From Bacteroidales bacterium (GTDB lineage Bacteria > Bacteroidota > Bacteroidia > Bacteroidales > P3): a stretch of DNA of 38,094 nt. Positions 14,789-22,919 of the stretch are shown here, piece by piece. Every line of letters begins with the position of its first letter. The first letter of the stretch is position 1. The stretch spans positions 1 to 38,094 of the forward strand of contig JAFVCE010000021.1 of NCBI GenBank assembly GCA_017479385.1. The letters are read 5' to 3'. The position numbers were made by a program, and so were the translations under genes. The notes beneath the pieces were generated by a model. It worked only from the letters and a program-made list of their open reading frames with translations, made no database searches and was not told where the DNA came from.

Positions 14789-16768
14789 CTATCTGCGACG
14801 CTGCTGCTCGCGTTGCATGGCCTCGGCCTGTTTTTGCATCTCTTCGAGACGCTTTTGGAAGTTGCTCTTCTTCTGCGGCTTTGTGGTGTGGGCCAAGTCG
14901 TAGGCAGCCATACGGGCGCGAACTTTCTTTTCGCTCGTGAAGCGGCGAATGAGTATCATTTGCAGCATGGTGATGGAGAGCGAGCAGAGGTAGTAGAGGT
15001 TGAGAGCTGCGCTCTGGCTGTTGAAGAGGAAGAGCATCATGAATGGCATGAAGTACATCATGAATTTCATGCCTGGCAGAGTGGGTTGGTTGCCGCTGGC
15101 GTTCATAGAATACCAAGTGTAGAACATCTGGACACCAAACATCAGCAGACAGAAGAGCGATATATGGTCGCCATATAGTGGGATGTTGAACCCAAAGTCG
15201 AGTATCGAATCGTAGGTCGAGAGGTCGTCGCACCACAGGAAAGGCTTCTGCCTCAGCTCGATAGCCGCAGGGAAGAAGCGGAACATGGCCCAGAGTATGG
15301 GCAACTGGACCAAGGCTGGCAGGCAGCCCGCCATGGGGCTGAAGCCGGCACGTTTTTGCAGCTTCGACATCTCTTGCTGCTTCTGCAAAGACTGGTCGGG
15401 GTTGGGATACTTCTTGTTTAGTTGGTCTAACTCGGGCTTGAGAATGCGCAGGATGGCCGACCCTTGATAAGACTTGAAAGTAACGGGGAAGAGGACCAGA
15501 CGAAGCAGTATGGTGAGCACGATGATGATGATGCCATAGTTCCAGTTGAAGCGCTCAAGGAAGTTGAAAACAGGAATGATGACATAGCGCGAAATCCACT
15601 GCGTTAGGAAGAAACCCCAGCCCAAGGGGAGCATTCGCTCGTAGCCTTGCTGCATGGCGCGGAGGTCGCGATATTTGGTCGGGCCGAAGTAGAAGTTCAT
15701 CGGCACCGAACAGTCGTGGCCACTGTCGTATGGCAGACCTATGACCGAGCTCATATCGCAGAGGTAGGATGGCGAGTCGTTAGAACGGTCGGTGCTGAGG
15801 GCAATATCGACATTGTCGAAGCAGCTGTCTGCCAGCAATATAGCTGCAAAGAACTGTTGCTTGTAGGCCACCCACTTAACCTGCGTCTTGACCTTCTTCG
15901 AGTCGTCGCGGCCCAGTTTTAGGTTGTCGACCTTGTCCTTGATTGGCTTGAAGTATACGTTGGTGTTGAAGCGTTCGGGGTCCTTGTTACGATTGCGACT
16001 GCCACGGGCTCCGCGGTCCACTTTCTCCTGGCGGTTCATGGTGTTGTTCCAAGTGAAGTCGACGTATGGACTGCGGCGGATAACGCTGCTAAGACCATGA
16101 AAATCAATCACGAAGCCAATATCGTAGCCCGAGCCATGAACGGTGTAGACAAAGTCGATGGCGTGTGGCTCGTTGTCTGCCACACTGTCAACTGCCACTT
16201 TGGCACGGAATGTGATAACAGTAGAATCGTCGCCGCTGAGGGTGATGGGCTGACCATCGAACGGTTGGCCGTCGACGAGCGTAGAAAAATAAAGGTCGCG
16301 AGTGTTGACCACACGGTTGTCCTCGGTCGAGAAAACGAGGTTCATGTTGTCCTCGGCGTCGGCCACCAAGCGCAGCGGGAGGCTGTCGAATGTGGTGTAG
16401 TTGTGGAGGGTGACGTTGCTCACCCTGGCGCCGAGCGAGGAGAGGTCGATTTCGAGGTTGTCGGTAGCCAAGCTGACCACCGTTTCGGTGCCGGTTGCGA
16501 GTGGGTTGAAGAGGCCCATATCGACCATGCTGCGGCGCGAGAGGAGCTGCTGAACCGTAGTATCGCCAGCTTTGGCCAGACTGTCGAGTCTTGCCTTTTC
16601 GGCCGCCAGCAAGGCAGCTTGCTCTAACGAGTCGTTATAGGCAGCCACAATCGAGTCGTGCCGGCGCTGCATTTCGGCCATTTCCTCCTTCGAAGGGGCT
16701 ACCCAAAACATGTAGCCAACGAAGATTGCAAATATCAGAACGAGTCCTATGACAGTTTTTTTGTCCAT
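14789..16768 (-). CDS. yidC: Membrane protein insertase YidC
   Basis: A 659-residue YidC/Oxa1 protein of the long Bacteroidetes form. It helps inner-membrane proteins insert and fold, with or without SecYEG. The N-terminal anchor is at 5-24 (TVIGLVLIFAIFVGYMFWV), then a coiled segment, then a large periplasmic beta domain (about 70-370). The conserved five-helix insertase core follows from about 385: GWGFFLTQWISRYVIIPVF, then YGIIIIVLTILLRLVLFPVT with the conserved Arg of the hydrophilic groove, and AGCLPALVQLPILWAMFRF. The C-terminal tail is strongly basic (KKSNFQKRLEEMQKQ onward), as in ribosome-binding YidC tails. The promoter is just upstream. Confidence 0.97.
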   Translation of the reverse strand: MDKKTVIGLVLIFAIFVGYMFWVAPSKEEMAEMQRRHDSIVAAYNDSLEQAALLAAEKARLDSLAKAGDTTVQQLLSRRSMVDMGLFNPLATGTETVVSLATDNLEIDLSSLGARVSNVTLHNYTTFDSLPLRLVADAEDNMNLVFSTEDNRVVNTRDLYFSTLVDGQPFDGQPITLSGDDSTVITFRAKVAVDSVADNEPHAIDFVYTVHGSGYDIGFVIDFHGLSSVIRRSPYVDFTWNNTMNRQEKVDRGARGSRNRNKDPERFNTNVYFKPIKDKVDNLKLGRDDSKKVKTQVKWVAYKQQFFAAILLADSCFDNVDIALSTDRSNDSPSYLCDMSSVIGLPYDSGHDCSVPMNFYFGPTKYRDLRAMQQGYERMLPLGWGFFLTQWISRYVIIPVFNFLERFNWNYGIIIIVLTILLRLVLFPVTFKSYQGSAILRILKPELDQLNKKYPNPDQSLQKQQEMSKLQKRAGFSPMAGCLPALVQLPILWAMFRFFPAAIELRQKPFLWCDDLSTYDSILDFGFNIPLYGDHISLFCLLMFGVQMFYTWYSMNASGNQPTLPGMKFMMYFMPFMMLFLFNSQSAALNLYYLCSLSITMLQMILIRRFTSEKKVRARMAAYDLAHTTKPQKKSNFQKRLEEMQKQAEAMQREQQRRR

Positions 16769-16807
16769 CGCGAATTGTTTGTTACTTATCTAATTAATTA
16801 AAAAACA

Positions 16808-16852
16808 GCACCATGCAGCAATAATGGTGCATTGGTGAGGGGTACAAAGATA
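16808..16852 (-). promoter_or_regulatory. yidC -7 box and 5' UTR hairpin
   Basis: On the minus strand TATCTTTG (16845-16852) matches the -7 consensus, preceded by an A-tract. The predicted leader then contains a 7-bp stem GCACCAT/ATGGTGC (16808-16814 with 16824-16830), ending 40 bp before the yidC ATG. A regulatory role for this hairpin is unproven. Confidence 0.5.
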
Positions 16853-16924
16853 CGACTTTTTTTTGAATTAGCGGCAGCCGACACCAATTTTTGTTGTAAA
16901 AAAGGCTCAGAATCTGAGTACTAC

Positions 16925-17005
16925 GAGGGGTTTGAGAGGGGTCAAAGAGGGGTTAGGGTCGTATTGAGGTCGAACAAGGCTTGATATTCAGGCATTTAAA
17001 AAAGC
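16925..17005 (+). repeat. Dispersed 11-bp-unit element, copy 3
   Basis: Tandem units from about 16942: a decayed GGGGTTAGG, then GTCGTATTGAG, then GTCGAACAAGG and the right arm TTGATATTCAGGCAT, ending near the conserved GCGATTTTTG. The left arm is not recognisable. The gap between yidC and the tRNA gene (16769-17142) otherwise holds only the yidC promoter; I see no gene there. Confidence 0.75.
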
Positions 17006-17142
17006 GATTTTTGTGGCTTTTGGGTCAACATTTTGGCGATTGCTGGTAGACTCCATGACGAACACAACGCGACAACAACCTATATATTAGCACCTTATAC
17101 CAAAAAGAGGGAACATTGCTGTTCTCTCTTTTGGTTTCTTCG

Positions 17143-17216
17143 TCGGGGTGAAAAGACTCGAACTTTCGACCCCTTGCACCCCATGCAAGTGCGCTAGCCA
17201 ACTGCGCCACACCCCG
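17143..17216 (-). tRNA. tRNA-Pro (GGG)
   Basis: On the minus strand the cloverleaf closes with a 7-bp acceptor stem CGGGGTG/CACCCCG (17210-17216 with 17144-17150). The D arm contains GGCGCAGTTGGCTAGCGC. The anticodon arm is CTTGC-ATGGGGT-GCAAG with anticodon GGG (17180-17182), and the T arm contains GTTCGAGTC. The discriminator base is A and the CCA end is not encoded. A CGGGGTG acceptor is typical of proline tRNAs. It reads CCC and CCU codons. Confidence 0.93.
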
Positions 17217-17253
17217 AACGATTTGTGGATTTCTTGTCTTTCGAAATCGGGTG

Positions 17254-17284
17254 CAAAAGTACTAACTTTTTCCGAATCGGCAAA
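17254..17284 (-). promoter_or_regulatory. Promoter of tRNA-Pro
   Basis: On the minus strand TTTG (17281-17284) is followed after exactly 19 bp by TACTTTTG (17254-17261), a near-ideal Bacteroidetes promoter. Its start site would lie about 30 bp before the tRNA 5' end. Confidence 0.82.
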
Positions 17285-17381
17285 TTTTTTTTTGCAATTT
17301 TTCGTTGCCAGACTGCCTATTTTTGGCACAATGCGATTGCAACACGGTAATTGTCAGCAACTTGCCAGAGTTGTATTTTTT

Positions 17382-18854
17382 TCATTTTTCGGCTCTCAAA
17401 ATCACCACCAGGCGCGACTTGATGGCCTTTGGAGCATAGTTTTGGAGCAGTTCTGACGAGTTTTTAAGGCCGATTTTGGTTGTTGGAGCGAGGTTTGCAA
17501 AGAGGTACGCCTCGAGTTGTTGCAGGCGGTTTTGGGCCACCAGCTGGTCGAAGTCGGGGCTGTTCGAGGCTTCGCCATAGAGTGTCATGGTTGCTTGGAG
17601 CGACGGGTTGTCGCGCAAGAAGCGGATAAGCGGCTGCAGAACGGCCTTGCCGTGGGCCGAGAGTTCGGGCGAAGCATCGTAGTCGAACAGGTCGTCGAAC
17701 ATCAGTTGTTCATTCAGCGGCAGGCTGTCCATCACCGCGTCGAGGTGCTGGTCGGTTAGCAGGGCGTCGCCGTTGTCGGCTTGGGTGGCGATGGCTTCTG
17801 AAGTGAGATAATGGTTTGGTTTAGAGAACTGTATGGTGTATTGCCTACCGTTGAGCAAATACAGCTGGTAGTAGCCAAAAAGATTGGTCTCGGTGTGGCA
17901 CACGGTGTGACCATCCTGCATGGCCTTAATAGCCACTCCGGACACAGGTTGGCCGTTTTTGTTCGTAACTTGGCCCCAAAGGTTGGTTCCCTGTAGCGGG
18001 CCTTTGAACGAGGCGACGGTGGTCGTGGCGCCCTCGGTGCGGAGCCAGTAGGCAAATTCTGTCAGCGTGTCGACCACGAGGGCAAAGTTGTCGTTGTCAG
18101 AATTGAGCGGTTCGGGCAGGCGCTGAATGCGGTTGCGACCTATTTGAAGCATACCAACGGTGTCGCCCACCACTTGGTCAGACAGAAGGCAGGTGGCGTA
18201 TAGGTTGAGGTCGGAGTGGTTTTTGTAATGACCACGCGAGGCAAAGATGAGGTAACTGCGGTAGATGAACGGCGTAACCTCGTCGGAGGCTGTGTTGATG
18301 CGCGTCCCCATGTTCTGCGGACGTTGCCACTGGCCTTGCTTCAACTCACTGTACCACAGGTCATATCCTCCCTGCCCTTTCGGGTGATTCGACGAGAAAA
18401 TCATTAGCGAGCCGTCGGTCGTAAAAACTGGGCTCTCTATGGCCACCATCTTGTCTTCGAAGCCCGCAAGGTGCACCTCTTTCAGTTTGCGACGTTTGCC
18501 TTTGTCGATAGCGTTATAAAGTTTTGGCACCCCCTTTTTGTTGCGCACCACTACGTATAGTTCGCCCGTAGAGGGGTTGCGTTGGGTCCATTCTATGTTG
18601 GCCGAAAAGCGAGCCAAGGCGGTGTCGATAGTGTAGCCAACCACTTGCACACCCTCGCGCATGGCGAGCATGGGCAAACCTGCGGCGTTACACATCAGGG
18701 CGCTATCGCAGAGGTATAGGCCTTGCGGGGCGACCGGCAGTGTGGCCAACGGTTGGCCGACGATGGTAAAAGCCGAAGGCTGCGCCGATGTCATTGCGAC
18801 CAAAGCGCAAAAAAACGAGAGTGTTACGATGGGTTTATGGCTTTTCAGACTCAT
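17382..18854 (-). CDS. PD40 / carboxypeptidase-regulatory / OmpA-like exported protein
   Basis: A 490-residue protein with a signal peptide (1-25, ending TSAQ). Residues about 90-250 contain WD40-like PD40 beta-propeller blades (for example SPVFTTDGSLMIFSSNHPKG and YDLWYSELKQGQW). Residues about 290-370 form a carboxypeptidase regulatory-like fold (GQVTNKNGQPVSGVAIKA). Residues about 385-490 resemble an OmpA domain (MFDDLFDYDASPELSAHGKA and RLQQLEAYLF), but the usual TDxxG peptidoglycan contact is replaced by EASNS. The domain order recalls PorE/SprE-type proteins of the type IX secretion apparatus without the TPR part, so an envelope anchoring role is plausible but not shown. It starts 10 bp after the lon stop and is probably co-transcribed with lon. 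Confidence 0.8.
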   Translation of the reverse strand: MSLKSHKPIVTLSFFCALVAMTSAQPSAFTIVGQPLATLPVAPQGLYLCDSALMCNAAGLPMLAMREGVQVVGYTIDTALARFSANIEWTQRNPSTGELYVVVRNKKGVPKLYNAIDKGKRRKLKEVHLAGFEDKMVAIESPVFTTDGSLMIFSSNHPKGQGGYDLWYSELKQGQWQRPQNMGTRINTASDEVTPFIYRSYLIFASRGHYKNHSDLNLYATCLLSDQVVGDTVGMLQIGRNRIQRLPEPLNSDNDNFALVVDTLTEFAYWLRTEGATTTVASFKGPLQGTNLWGQVTNKNGQPVSGVAIKAMQDGHTVCHTETNLFGYYQLYLLNGRQYTIQFSKPNHYLTSEAIATQADNGDALLTDQHLDAVMDSLPLNEQLMFDDLFDYDASPELSAHGKAVLQPLIRFLRDNPSLQATMTLYGEASNSPDFDQLVAQNRLQQLEAYLFANLAPTTKIGLKNSSELLQNYAPKAIKSRLVVILRAEK

Positions 18855-18864
18855 GACAAGTAGG

Positions 18865-21303
18865 CTATTCGGCCAAAGCCAACGCGAGGGCTTCGGACAT
18901 ATTATTAATGTAGTGGAATTGCAGGCCGGAGAGATATTCGGGCTTGATATCCTCGATGTCGCGGCGGTTTTGTTCCGACATGATGATGTCGGTTATGCCG
19001 GCTCGTTTGGCTGCAAGTATTTTTTCTTTAATGCCCCCGACGGGCGTCACCACTCCACGCAACGTTATCTCGCCGGTCATTGCCACCTCGGGGCGGACTT
19101 TGCGTCCGCTGAAAGCCGACACCATGGCCACAAACATTGTTATGCCGGCCGAGGGGCCGTCTTTTGGTGTTGCGCCTTCGGGCACGTGGATGTGGATGTT
19201 GGAGCGTTCAATCAGGTCGTTATCAATGCCGAAGCGCGAGGCGTTCGACTTCAGATACTCGAATGCGAGCGTGGCCGACTCCTTCATCACGTCGCCCAAG
19301 TTGCCCGTCATCGAGAGCGTGGCTTTGCCTTGCGAGAGCGACGATTCGATGAAGAGGATTTCGCCACCAACCGGGGTCCAAGCCAAACCAGTCACCACGC
19401 CAACGGCAGGCTCTTTGGCTCGATAGTTACTATCCGGCAACGGCAGGCCGAGAGCCTCGCGAACCTCGTCGGCAGTAATGTTTTTGGCCCTGCCTTTGCC
19501 GATGGGTTCGCCCGATGCCACCTTAACAGCGCGATGGCGCACCACTTTGGCAACGGCTTTATCGAGGCCGCGGACGCCCGACTCGCGCGTGTAACTATTG
19601 ATTATCAGCTCGATTATTTTGGGCGGAAACTTCACATCCGAAGCGGCAAAACCATGCTCCTTAAGTTCGCGTGGCACGATGTGGCGCGAGGCTATCTCGA
19701 CCTTCTCTTCGAGCAAATAGCCAGAAAGGTCTATGACCTCCATACGGTCTAACAAAGCTGGCTGGATGGTCGACAGCGTGTTGGCAGTGGCTATAAACAT
19801 GACGTGCGACAGGTCGTAGTCGATATCTAAATAGTTATCGTGGAACGACTTATTTTGTTCCGGGTCGAGCACTTCGAGCAAAGCCGACGTTGGGTCGCCG
19901 TTTACGCTCTGCCCCTGCACCTTGTCTATCTCGTCGAGGATAAACACTGGGTTCGACGAACCGGCACGCTTAATGCTTTGCAGAATGCGCCCCGGCATTG
20001 CACCAATATAGGTGCGGCGATGGCCGCGAATTTCGGCCTCGTCGTGCAGGCCGCCCAGCGCAACCCTGACATATTTGCGGTTCATGGCTGTGGCAATGCT
20101 TTTGCCGAGCGAGGTCTTGCCCGTGCCCGGAGGGCCAACGAGGCAGATAATGGGTGCTTTCATGTCGCCCTTAAGCGAAAGCACGGCGAGATGTTCGATA
20201 ATACGGTCTTTAACTTTTTCTATTCCAAAGTGTTCCTTATCGAGTACCTTGCGGGCGTGGTCTATACGCAGGTCGTCGGTGGTCGATTTATCCCACGGCA
20301 ACGAGAGCATAAAATCGAGGTAATTGTATTGCACCGAATATTCTGGCGTTTGAGGCTGCAAACGTTTGAGGCGCGACAGCTCGCGGTCGAAGGTCTCTGC
20401 AACCGACTCGGGCCACTTTATCTTGCTGGCCCTGAGGTGCAACTCCTCGATGTCGCCATCAGAGTGGTCGCCACCAAGCTCGTCTTGAATAATCCTCATC
20501 TGCTGGTTAAGGAAGTACTCGCGCTGCTGGCGACTGAGTTCATTGCGTGTCTTGTCCTGAACCTCGCTGCGAACCTCTTGAAATACCGCTTCGTTCTCGA
20601 CCAAGTCAGACACCATGTTCATACGCATATAGTAGCTCGGGCACTCCAGGAGTTCTTGCTTTTCCGAACCCGAAGCATCGAGGTGGGTGGCAATGAAATT
20701 GATTAATATTTTGTCGCTGCCGATTTCATTAATATCTAACATCGGCATACCGTTGGCGGCGCGGTTCTTGAGAATGTAGCCATAGCGTGAACGCAGGCGC
20801 GACATACCATTGGCAAACACCTGCTTGCGGCAGCCAATGGTCTCGGGATATGGTGTCACCGTGCCTTCGAAGTAACCGTCTTGCTCGCCGATTGGGCCAG
20901 TCACCGAATGTAGGCGAAAACGCACCGACCCTTGCACCACGCACATTGTATTGTCGTCTGGCAGGTCGAATGTCTTTATAACCCTGGCCATGACACCAAC
21001 CTTATGGAAATCGGAGGCGCGCGTTTCTTCGCGGTCGTTGCGCTGCGCCACAACGCCAATCTTGCGGTTGCTTGCAGCTGCCTCTTTGAGCAGTTTAGCC
21101 GAGCTTTTACGGCTCGCCACTATGGGCATTAGCACTCCAGGAAACAGGACCATTTCGCGCAATGGGAGCAGAGGTAAGGTGGAGGGAACGTCGCCGTCCT
21201 GTAGCAGGACATCTTCGTCTTCTTTCGATATAACTGGAATAAATTCAGTGCGTTGAGCTATGCTGTTGAGCAGTTGTTCGTCGTTGTCGTGCGATTTTTT
21301 CAT
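18865..21303 (-). CDS. lon: ATP-dependent protease Lon
   Basis: An 812-residue Lon, the soluble AAA+ serine protease that degrades misfolded and some regulatory proteins. The N-terminal substrate domain (LPLLPLREMVLFPGVLMP, about 43-60) is followed by a helical region, the AAA+ module with Walker A GPPGTGKTS (390-398) and Walker B VFILDEIDK, and the protease domain with Ser718 in PKDGPSAG and Lys761 in GGIKEKILAAKRAG, the catalytic dyad. I chose the ATG at 21303 (MKKSHDNDEQ); an in-frame ATG 45 bp upstream adds residues with no counterpart I know in the family. The divergent lon-ugd spacer carries palindromes of the TGACA/TGTCA type. Confidence 0.97.
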   Translation of the reverse strand: MKKSHDNDEQLLNSIAQRTEFIPVISKEDEDVLLQDGDVPSTLPLLPLREMVLFPGVLMPIVASRKSSAKLLKEAAASNRKIGVVAQRNDREETRASDFHKVGVMARVIKTFDLPDDNTMCVVQGSVRFRLHSVTGPIGEQDGYFEGTVTPYPETIGCRKQVFANGMSRLRSRYGYILKNRAANGMPMLDINEIGSDKILINFIATHLDASGSEKQELLECPSYYMRMNMVSDLVENEAVFQEVRSEVQDKTRNELSRQQREYFLNQQMRIIQDELGGDHSDGDIEELHLRASKIKWPESVAETFDRELSRLKRLQPQTPEYSVQYNYLDFMLSLPWDKSTTDDLRIDHARKVLDKEHFGIEKVKDRIIEHLAVLSLKGDMKAPIICLVGPPGTGKTSLGKSIATAMNRKYVRVALGGLHDEAEIRGHRRTYIGAMPGRILQSIKRAGSSNPVFILDEIDKVQGQSVNGDPTSALLEVLDPEQNKSFHDNYLDIDYDLSHVMFIATANTLSTIQPALLDRMEVIDLSGYLLEEKVEIASRHIVPRELKEHGFAASDVKFPPKIIELIINSYTRESGVRGLDKAVAKVVRHRAVKVASGEPIGKGRAKNITADEVREALGLPLPDSNYRAKEPAVGVVTGLAWTPVGGEILFIESSLSQGKATLSMTGNLGDVMKESATLAFEYLKSNASRFGIDNDLIERSNIHIHVPEGATPKDGPSAGITMFVAMVSAFSGRKVRPEVAMTGEITLRGVVTPVGGIKEKILAAKRAGITDIIMSEQNRRDIEDIKPEYLSGLQFHYINNMSEALALALAE

Positions 21304-21425
21304 CAGCGTGTGTTGTCCGATTCTGTCTAAATAATATATAGTACGCAATTGTGCCGAAAAAGTTTCGTTCCGAGCAGAATTATGTCAAAGCCTGACACAA
21401 CAAAAATCATGCCATGACAGAGCAG

Positions 21426-21442
21426 ACTGACATTTTGTCAGT
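21426..21442. promoter_or_regulatory. 17-bp palindrome between lon and ugd
   Basis: ACTGACATTTTGTCAGT is a 7-bp inverted repeat around TTT. Its reverse complement occurs exactly at 22831-22847, upstream of htpG. A second partner, TGTCA-5-TGACA, lies near 21383-21397. It ends 18 bp before the -33 box of ugd and is about 125 bp upstream of lon. It is a candidate operator; the cognate factor is unknown. Confidence 0.55.
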
Positions 21443-21460
21443 TATGGGAAATAATATTTT

Positions 21461-21491
21461 TTTGTAGTTTTAAAAAAAAGTTGTACTTTTG
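21461..21491 (+). promoter_or_regulatory. Promoter of ugd
   Basis: TTTG (21461-21464), 19 bp, TACTTTTG (21484-21491): an excellent match to the Bacteroidetes -33/-7 consensus, 29 bp before the ugd start codon. Confidence 0.85.
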
Positions 21492-21520
21492 CATTTCAAA
21501 ATCAAAACCAACAAGACGAC

Positions 21521-22762
21521 ATGAAAATCACAGTAGCAGGCACAGGTTATGTGGGACTATCGATAGCCACCCTCTTAGCGCAACACAATGAGGTTGTGGC
21601 AGTTGACGTGGTCGAAAACCGCGTTGCGATGGTCAATCGCCGCCAATCGCCAATCGAAGATGAATACATCGAGAAATACTTTGCCGAGCGCGAACTAAAC
21701 CTCCGAGCCACCCTCGACTGGCGCGAAGGCTATGCTGGTGCCGAGTTTGTGGTCATTGCAGCACCTACAAACTACGACGATTCGAAAAACTTCTTCGACA
21801 CATCTGCCGTCGAAGATGTCATAGCCAAGACCCTCGAAGTGAACCCCACCTGCACAATGGTCATCAAGAGCACCATACCCGTGGGTTACACCGAGAGCAT
21901 ACGCGCCAAATTCAACATCAGCAACATCATCTTTGCCCCCGAATTTCTGCGCGAAAGCAAAGCCCTCTACGACAACCTCTACCCCAGCCGCATCATTGTG
22001 GGCTACGACCAATCCGACGAACGCCTCGCCGAACGTGCCCACTGCTTTGCCTCCCTCATTGCCCAAGGTGCCATCAAGCAGGATGTTCCCACCCTCTTCA
22101 TGGGCAGTACCGAGGCCGAAGCCGTAAAGCTCTTTGCCAACACTTACCTCGCCCTGCGCGTTAGTTACTTTAACGAACTCGACACCTACGCCGAACTCAA
22201 AGGGCTCGATACTCAACAGATAATCAACGGAGTATGCCTCGACCCGCGCATTGGCACACACTACAACAACCCGTCGTTCGGCTATGGTGGCTACTGCCTG
22301 CCCAAAGACACCAAGCAACTGCTGGCCAACTACGCCGACGTGCCCGAAGACTTGATTCGTGCCATTGTCGACTCGAACCGCACCCGCAAAGACTTCATTG
22401 CCGACCAGGTTCTGCGCAAAGCCGGCTACTACTCCTACTATGGCGACAGCAATTCGTGGTCGGCCAACCTCGAGCACAAATGCATCATCGGTGTCTACCG
22501 CCTCACCATGAAGTCGGGCAGCGACAACTTCCGCCAATCGTCAATCCAGGGAGTGATGAAACGAATCAAAGCCAAAGGCGCCACCGTCATCATCTACGAA
22601 CCCACCCTACCAGCCGGCAGCACCTTCTTTGGCAGCGAGGTTGTGGGCTCGCTCGACGAATTCAAACGCCGCTGCAACGCCGTCATAGCCAACCGCTACG
22701 ACTCCTGTCTCGACGACATTCGCGACAAGGTTTACACTCGCGACCTCTTCCAACGCGACTAA
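21521..22762 (+). CDS. ugd: UDP-glucose 6-dehydrogenase
   Basis: A 413-residue NAD-dependent enzyme that oxidises UDP-glucose twice to UDP-glucuronate, a precursor for capsule, exopolysaccharide and O-antigen sugars. The N-terminal Rossmann motif is [20 protein letters not shown] with VVAVDV at the end of the second strand. [13 protein letters not shown] (114-126) and [20 protein letters not shown] (138-157) are family blocks. The catalytic Cys259 sits in [15 protein letters not shown]. Length is normal for the group lacking long extensions. It is monocistronic with its own promoter and a hairpin after the stop. No polysaccharide cluster lies beside it. Confidence 0.96.
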   Translation: MKITVAGTGYVGLSIATLLAQHNEVVAVDVVENRVAMVNRRQSPIEDEYIEKYFAERELNLRATLDWREGYAGAEFVVIAAPTNYDDSKNFFDTSAVEDVIAKTLEVNPTCTMVIKSTIPVGYTESIRAKFNISNIIFAPEFLRESKALYDNLYPSRIIVGYDQSDERLAERAHCFASLIAQGAIKQDVPTLFMGSTEAEAVKLFANTYLALRVSYFNELDTYAELKGLDTQQIINGVCLDPRIGTHYNNPSFGYGGYCLPKDTKQLLANYADVPEDLIRAIVDSNRTRKDFIADQVLRKAGYYSYYGDSNSWSANLEHKCIIGVYRLTMKSGSDNFRQSSIQGVMKRIKAKGATVIIYEPTLPAGSTFFGSEVVGSLDEFKRRCNAVIANRYDSCLDDIRDKVYTRDLFQRD

Positions 22763-22825
22763 CCACACCCACAACACAGTGGCCAGCAACTGCCACTGTC
22801 ATACCGAAATAACAGAGATAATGGG

Positions 22826-22852
22826 GGCGGACTGACAAAATGTCAGTCCGCC
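22826..22852 (+). terminator. Hairpin after ugd / palindrome before htpG
   Basis: GGCGGACTGACA-AAA-TGTCAGTCCGCC, a perfect 12-bp stem followed by CTTTCTTTG, can terminate ugd. Its inner 17 bp equal the palindrome at 21426-21442 in reverse complement. It is centred 81 bp upstream of the htpG start, so it may also be an operator for htpG. Confidence 0.7.
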
Positions 22853-22919
22853 TTTCTTTGGCACAGACATTGATTTCATACCATTCAGAACCAAGAAACC
22901 AACAAAAACACAAATAGTT

